Shown here one piece after another: positions 60,609 through 64,000 of a DNA stretch of 64,000 bases. A program made the translations under genes and the position numbers. The stretch spans positions 1-64,000 of the forward strand of contig JBAZID010000011.1 in assembly GCA_041651995.1 (NCBI GenBank), written 5' to 3'. The notes below the pieces were generated by a model. The model made no database searches. It saw only the letters and a program-made list of their open reading frames with translations, and had not been told where the DNA came from. Each line of letters begins with the position of its first letter. Positions within the stretch are counted from its first letter, which is position 1. The DNA comes from Sulfuricella sp. Its GTDB lineage: Bacteria; Pseudomonadota; Gammaproteobacteria; Burkholderiales; Sulfuricellaceae.

Positions 60609-61184
60609 CTAGAACAGCGGACGCTTGATGGTGAATGCGCCGCGTAATTGGCCCAGGGTGTAGCCGGTGGCCTTGTCGTGGGGGAACTCTGTTGTCAGGA
60701 TATCCTTTGCAGCTTGAGCGCGGACCTCATCCGTGCCGTGGCACTTGAGGCAGACGTCCTGCAGCGGGATCGCTTTCATGTAGCGGAAATATTTGCCCTG
60801 CGGCTCGGTGACGATTTCGGCGAAATCCATGTTGGCCGGGTTTTCCTTTTCCAGGCGCTTGTCAAAATCCACCAGAACTTTCTGTTCCCATGCATCGGGT
60901 GTTCCGAGTAGTGGATTGCGCACTTTCAGCGATACGCGGCTCACGTGCCAGCCGTTCTTGCGTGAGGCTTGGGAGGCGATGGCGGGGGCAATGTCGCGGC
61001 ATACCTTGATGGAGGAGGCGGGGCCGTTGGCTTCCATTTCCTTTTTCAGTTCACCGCCCAGCTGAGTGGCAAACTCTTTCACAACCTTGCGGGCTTCGTC
61101 CTGATATTTGGCCATGTCATCGGCCATGACGGGAAAGGCGATGGAAGTGGAAAATGCTGCGGCAACCAGATAGTGCAATTTCAT
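60609..61184 (-). CDS. Periplasmic c-type heme protein, DUF3365 (Tll0287-like) family
   Basis: 191 aa with a signal peptide (cleaved near VMA, 19-21), a PAS-like heme domain and one heme motif CLKCHG (Cys145, Cys148, His149) late in the sequence. Tll0287-like proteins bind c heme and are thought to be redox sensors or electron carriers. The same type of domain appears in the HD-GYP protein at 16922-18352. Partner unknown. Confidence 0.88.
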   Translation of the reverse strand: MKLHYLVAAAFSTSIAFPVMADDMAKYQDEARKVVKEFATQLGGELKKEMEANGPASSIKVCRDIAPAIASQASRKNGWHVSRVSLKVRNPLLGTPDAWEQKVLVDFDKRLEKENPANMDFAEIVTEPQGKYFRYMKAIPLQDVCLKCHGTDEVRAQAAKDILTTEFPHDKATGYTLGQLRGAFTIKRPLF

Positions 61185-61314
61185 GTTGTGGCTCCTTCGG
61201 TTTGGTTACGCGTATGGCGTCAATGAGGCTTGTCGACCCGGATCAGCCCGGAAATAGATGATCTTTCGATCACGGTTCATTGTATTTGCGTTTGGCTGGA
61301 TAGGGAAGCCTGCC

Positions 61315-61584
61315 TCAGTTTTTCGCACTGCTCGCCATGAGCGCATGCTTGGCCGCGCGGTTCAGCTTTTTGAGCGCCGCTTCGCGCCGTGAGGCGGAAG
61401 CGCGGTCGGCGTGGGGCTCGGTATAAACCATCTGCACTGGCAGGCGGGAGCGGGTGTATTTTGAGGCCGTGCCATCGTTATGCGCGCCGAGGCGCTTGTC
61501 CAGATCATTGGTGATGCCGGTGTAAAGCGTGCCGTCGGCGCATTCCAGCAGGTAGCAGAACCAGCTCAACGCCTGAATCGCCAT
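61315..61584 (-). CDS. GIY-YIG nuclease domain protein
   Basis: 89 aa single-domain GIY-YIG (UPF0213/YhbQ-like) protein. Motif YLLECADGTLYTGITNDLDKR (two pieces, about 11-31) carries the YLL and YTG elements; basic arginine near 29 and a late E (EAALKKL) are conserved. Related proteins are structure-specific or exonuclease-like; function is not settled. It overlaps lnt by 19 bp. Confidence 0.88.
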   Translation of the reverse strand: MAIQALSWFCYLLECADGTLYTGITNDLDKRLGAHNDGTASKYTRSRLPVQMVYTEPHADRASASRREAALKKLNRAAKHALMASSAKN

Positions 61585-63065
61585 GTCGCAACGAGCAGCA
61601 AGGCCATCAGCAGCAGCGCGGGCAGATTGCCGAAGCGGACGAAAGGCGTGCTGCCCTGAAAGGCTTGCGCCTGAACTTCCAGAATCGTGGTTGTGAAAAC
61701 CGGGGCTTGTTGTTCAACCATCCCGCGTGGGTTGATGATGGCCGTTACGCCGGTATTGGTGGCGCGCAGCATGGTGCGCCCGCTTTCCAGGGCGCGCATC
61801 TGGGCAATCTGCAGATGTTGCCAGGGGCCGATGGAGTGCCCGAACCAGGCGTCGTTGGTGAGGTTGGCCAGCATGGTTGCCTGTGGCAGCTGGCGGATGA
61901 TTTCCTCGCCGAAAACGTCTTCATAGCAGATGTCCACTGCCAGTTTCAGCCCGGTAACGGACATCGGCTGCTGCACTTCGGCGCCGCGGGAAAAGTCGGA
62001 GAGGGGAATGTGCAGGATATTCAGCACCCAGTCGAGCAGGGGGCGCAGCGGCAGGAACTCGCCAAAGGGGACCAGATGCGATTTGCGGTATGTTTGCGCC
62101 GGTGATGTTCCCAGGCTGAATGCGCTGTTGAAATATTCGGCGGGCGTGCCTGCCTCGGGAACGCCGAATACCACGTCGCCGCCACGCTGCTGCGCCAATG
62201 TTTTTAGCTGTTCGAGATAGAGCGTGGGCACGTCATCGATGAACATGGGCAGGGCGGTTTCCGGCATGATGATCAGCCGGCCACGGCTCTCTGCCGCCAG
62301 GCGGGCATAGGTGTCCAGCGTGGCACGCGCCTTTTCCGGGCGCCATTTCATATCCTGTTCGATGTTGCCTTGCAGCAGTGAAACGGCCACCGGTTCGCCG
62401 ACAGGTTCGACCCATTGCGCCTGGCTGAGCGCCCACCCGGCGCATGGCACGAGAATGAGCGCAGCGGCCGCCCGGCGGCGCTGCTTGCCTGCCGCGAGGC
62501 TGGCCAGCGCCCCGGCACAGATGGCTGTTGCCAGCGAAACGCCATAAACCCCGAGCAGCGGGGCGAAGCCGGACAAGGGGCTGGCCGGGACTTGTGAATA
62601 TCCCACCGCCAGCCAGGGAAAACCGGTCAGGACCCAGCCTCGCGACCATTCGCTCAGGGCCCACAGGGCGGGAATCAGCACCATCAGGCGCAGAGCGGAT
62701 GGAGCAGATTTGAAGCGCCCCTGTAGCCCGCCCGCCAGTGCCGGGAAAAGTGCCAGTAATGCGCAGAACAGAGAGGTGGCTGCCACCCCCGCGGCGAGTG
62801 GCATGCCGCCAAAATCATGCAGGCTGACATAAATCCAGCTCACCCCGGTGCCGAAAAACCCCAGGCCGAAAGTGAAGCCTTCGAGGGCGGCCTGCTTTGC
62901 GCTGGTGGCTTTGTGCCAGAGGAAAAAAAGCCCGGCCAGGGCCAGTATGGGCAGCGGAAACCAGTAGAAGGGCGCGAAGCCGAAAACCGCCAGCGCGCCC
63001 AGCGCCGGTGCGAGGATGAAGGTCAGCAGGGAGCGCTGAACTTGTGGCGCGGCCATGTTTTTCAC
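61566..63065 (-). CDS. lnt: Apolipoprotein N-acyltransferase
   Basis: Final step of lipoprotein maturation in the inner membrane. 499 aa: six to seven N-terminal helices (to about 215), then a nitrilase-like domain with the catalytic triad Glu269 (MPETALP), Lys328 (YRKSHLVPFGE) and Cys380 (DICYEDVFGEE), and a final helix. All three are intact. It lies nine bases downstream of lysA. Confidence 0.96.
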   Translation of the reverse strand: MKNMAAPQVQRSLLTFILAPALGALAVFGFAPFYWFPLPILALAGLFFLWHKATSAKQAALEGFTFGLGFFGTGVSWIYVSLHDFGGMPLAAGVAATSLFCALLALFPALAGGLQGRFKSAPSALRLMVLIPALWALSEWSRGWVLTGFPWLAVGYSQVPASPLSGFAPLLGVYGVSLATAICAGALASLAAGKQRRRAAAALILVPCAGWALSQAQWVEPVGEPVAVSLLQGNIEQDMKWRPEKARATLDTYARLAAESRGRLIIMPETALPMFIDDVPTLYLEQLKTLAQQRGGDVVFGVPEAGTPAEYFNSAFSLGTSPAQTYRKSHLVPFGEFLPLRPLLDWVLNILHIPLSDFSRGAEVQQPMSVTGLKLAVDICYEDVFGEEIIRQLPQATMLANLTNDAWFGHSIGPWQHLQIAQMRALESGRTMLRATNTGVTAIINPRGMVEQQAPVFTTTILEVQAQAFQGSTPFVRFGNLPALLLMALLLVATWRFRR

Positions 63066-63074
63066 CGGAGACGC

Positions 63075-64000
63075 TTATTCCGGGAGCGGTTTTTCGCTGG
63101 CGAAAAGCTGGGCGATCTGCTCGCGTTCGCGTACCAGGTGGATACTGGACCCATCCGCCATGACTTCCGCGGCACGCGGGCGAGTGTTGTAATTGGAGCT
63201 CATGCTCATGCCGTAGGCCCCGGCAGACATGATCGCCAGCAGATCACCCTCGGCCAGCGTCAGGCTGCGGTCGTGACCGAGGAAGTCGCCGCTTTCGCAC
63301 ACCGGGCCGACGATTTCGTAGTTTTGTGTAGCGCCAGTGGCGGAAACGACCGGCAGGATGGCGTGATAGGCGTCATACAGGGCGGGGCGGGCAAGGTCAT
63401 TCATGGCGGCATCGACGATGGCAAAGTTCCTGGTTTCGCCATGCTTCAGGTACTCCACCCGGGTGAGCAGCAAGCCGGCGTTGCCGACCAGGGCGCGGCC
63501 CGGCTCGATGATGATTTTGTGGCGGTGCTTGCCAAGCCGCGCCAACAGGGTTTTTGCATATTCCTCCGGCGATGGCGGGGTTTCGTCCTGATAGCGAATG
63601 CCTACCCCGCCGCCAAGGTCCAGATGGTGCAGGGCAATGCCGTCCTGCTGGAGGCGGTCAACGAGGTCCAGCACCTTGTCGAGCGCATCGGCGAAAGGCG
63701 AGACTTCGGTGATTTGCGAGCCGATATGGCAATCGATGCCCTGGATGGAAATGTGCGGCAGGGTGCTGGCCAGGCGGTAAAGGCGCGGGGCATCCTGGTA
63801 GGCGACACCAAATTTGTTGCCCTTGAGGCCGGTGGAAATATAGGGATGGGTCTTGGGGTCGACATCGGGGTTGACGCGCAGGCTCACCGGCGCGGTTTTT
63901 CCCAGGCTGCCCGCGACCTGGTTGAGCCGCAGCAGCTCGCTTTCCGATTCGACGTTGAAGCACAGGATGCCGGCTTCGAGGGCTTGGCGCATTTCACCCG
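63075..64000 (-). CDS. lysA: Diaminopimelate decarboxylase (partial, 5' end beyond the window)
   Basis: Last enzyme of lysine synthesis, PLP-dependent alanine-racemase fold. The visible 308 residues cover the C-terminal three quarters: RVNPDVDPKTHPYISTGLKG, HIGSQITEVSPF, EPGRALVGNAG, CESGDFLG and the closing MSSNYNTRPRA. The N-terminal PLP lysine lies outside. The frame is open to the window edge, so the gene is truncated by the window only. Confidence 0.94.
   Translation of the reverse strand, partial: GEMRQALEAGILCFNVESESELLRLNQVAGSLGKTAPVSLRVNPDVDPKTHPYISTGLKGNKFGVAYQDAPRLYRLASTLPHISIQGIDCHIGSQITEVSPFADALDKVLDLVDRLQQDGIALHHLDLGGGVGIRYQDETPPSPEEYAKTLLARLGKHRHKIIIEPGRALVGNAGLLLTRVEYLKHGETRNFAIVDAAMNDLARPALYDAYHAILPVVSATGATQNYEIVGPVCESGDFLGHDRSLTLAEGDLLAIMSAGAYGMSMSSNYNTRPRAAEVMADGSSIHLVREREQIAQLFASEKPLPE

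Overview
The window looks like chromosome from a sulfur-oxidising betaproteobacterium (Nitrosomonadales type, e.g. a Sulfuricella- or Thiobacillus-like lineage). This rests on a soxXYZAB cluster without soxCD, a Gram-negative envelope gene set (lptD, surA, lnt, plsC, gmhB, murU/amgK), pilT/pilU twitching ATPases, and familiar proteobacterial neighbourhoods (ribD-ribE-ribBA-ribH-nusB, lptD-surA-pdxA-rsmA, glyQS). The species is inferred from gene content only.

Layout. 1-1775: the end of a chromosomal integron, with three attC sites, two complete cassettes and an integron integrase. The cassettes point towards the integrase start, which is not the classical arrangement. 1775-4963: DUF815 ATPase, a Nudix/ThiE-like fusion, yacG and zapD. 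5226-9290: sox promoter and soxXYZA, a terminator-like hairpin, then soxB. 9449-13165: TSUP permease with an apparent CTG start, folB, plsY, a membrane protein, tsaD. 13304-16002: bioA carrying an in-frame triplicated 129-bp insertion, an IS3 remnant, and a HEPN/MNT toxin-antitoxin pair. 16357-20195: a secreted protein, an HD-GYP sensor with a heme motif, a bactofilin and a methyltransferase-like membrane protein. 20295-24347: tRNA-Val, ybdD-cstA, a potassium channel interrupted by an amber codon, and a toxin-antitoxin pair. 24465-30191: glyA, nrdR, riboflavin genes, nusB. 30446-33160: a DUF1538 membrane protein followed by two PII-like proteins. 33222-40864: mgtE, yggS, pilT, pilU, rlmL-like methyltransferase, acyl-CoA ligase-like enzyme. 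41019-44902: hemJ-like, two TlpA-type thioredoxins around a DinB protein, murU-amgK. 44968-52276: lptD, surA, pdxA (with a second in-frame insertion), rsmA, a GGDEF protein. 52241-59122: chemoreceptor, gloA, ygjP-like, plsC, gmhB, glyS, glyQ. 59252-64000: toxin-antitoxin pair, a REP-flanked RAYT transposase, a heme protein, GIY-YIG, lnt, and lysA cut by the window edge.

Short repeats are unusually abundant: at least six families, several copies of which touch gene ends and supply stop codons or C-terminal residues. Together with the insertions inside bioA and pdxA, they suggest a genome in which small palindromic elements are remodelling coding sequences. The most notable items are the bioA and pdxA insertions, the inverted integron, the DUF1538/PII-like locus and the RAYT/REP unit. 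No CRISPR array, rRNA or known riboswitch was seen.
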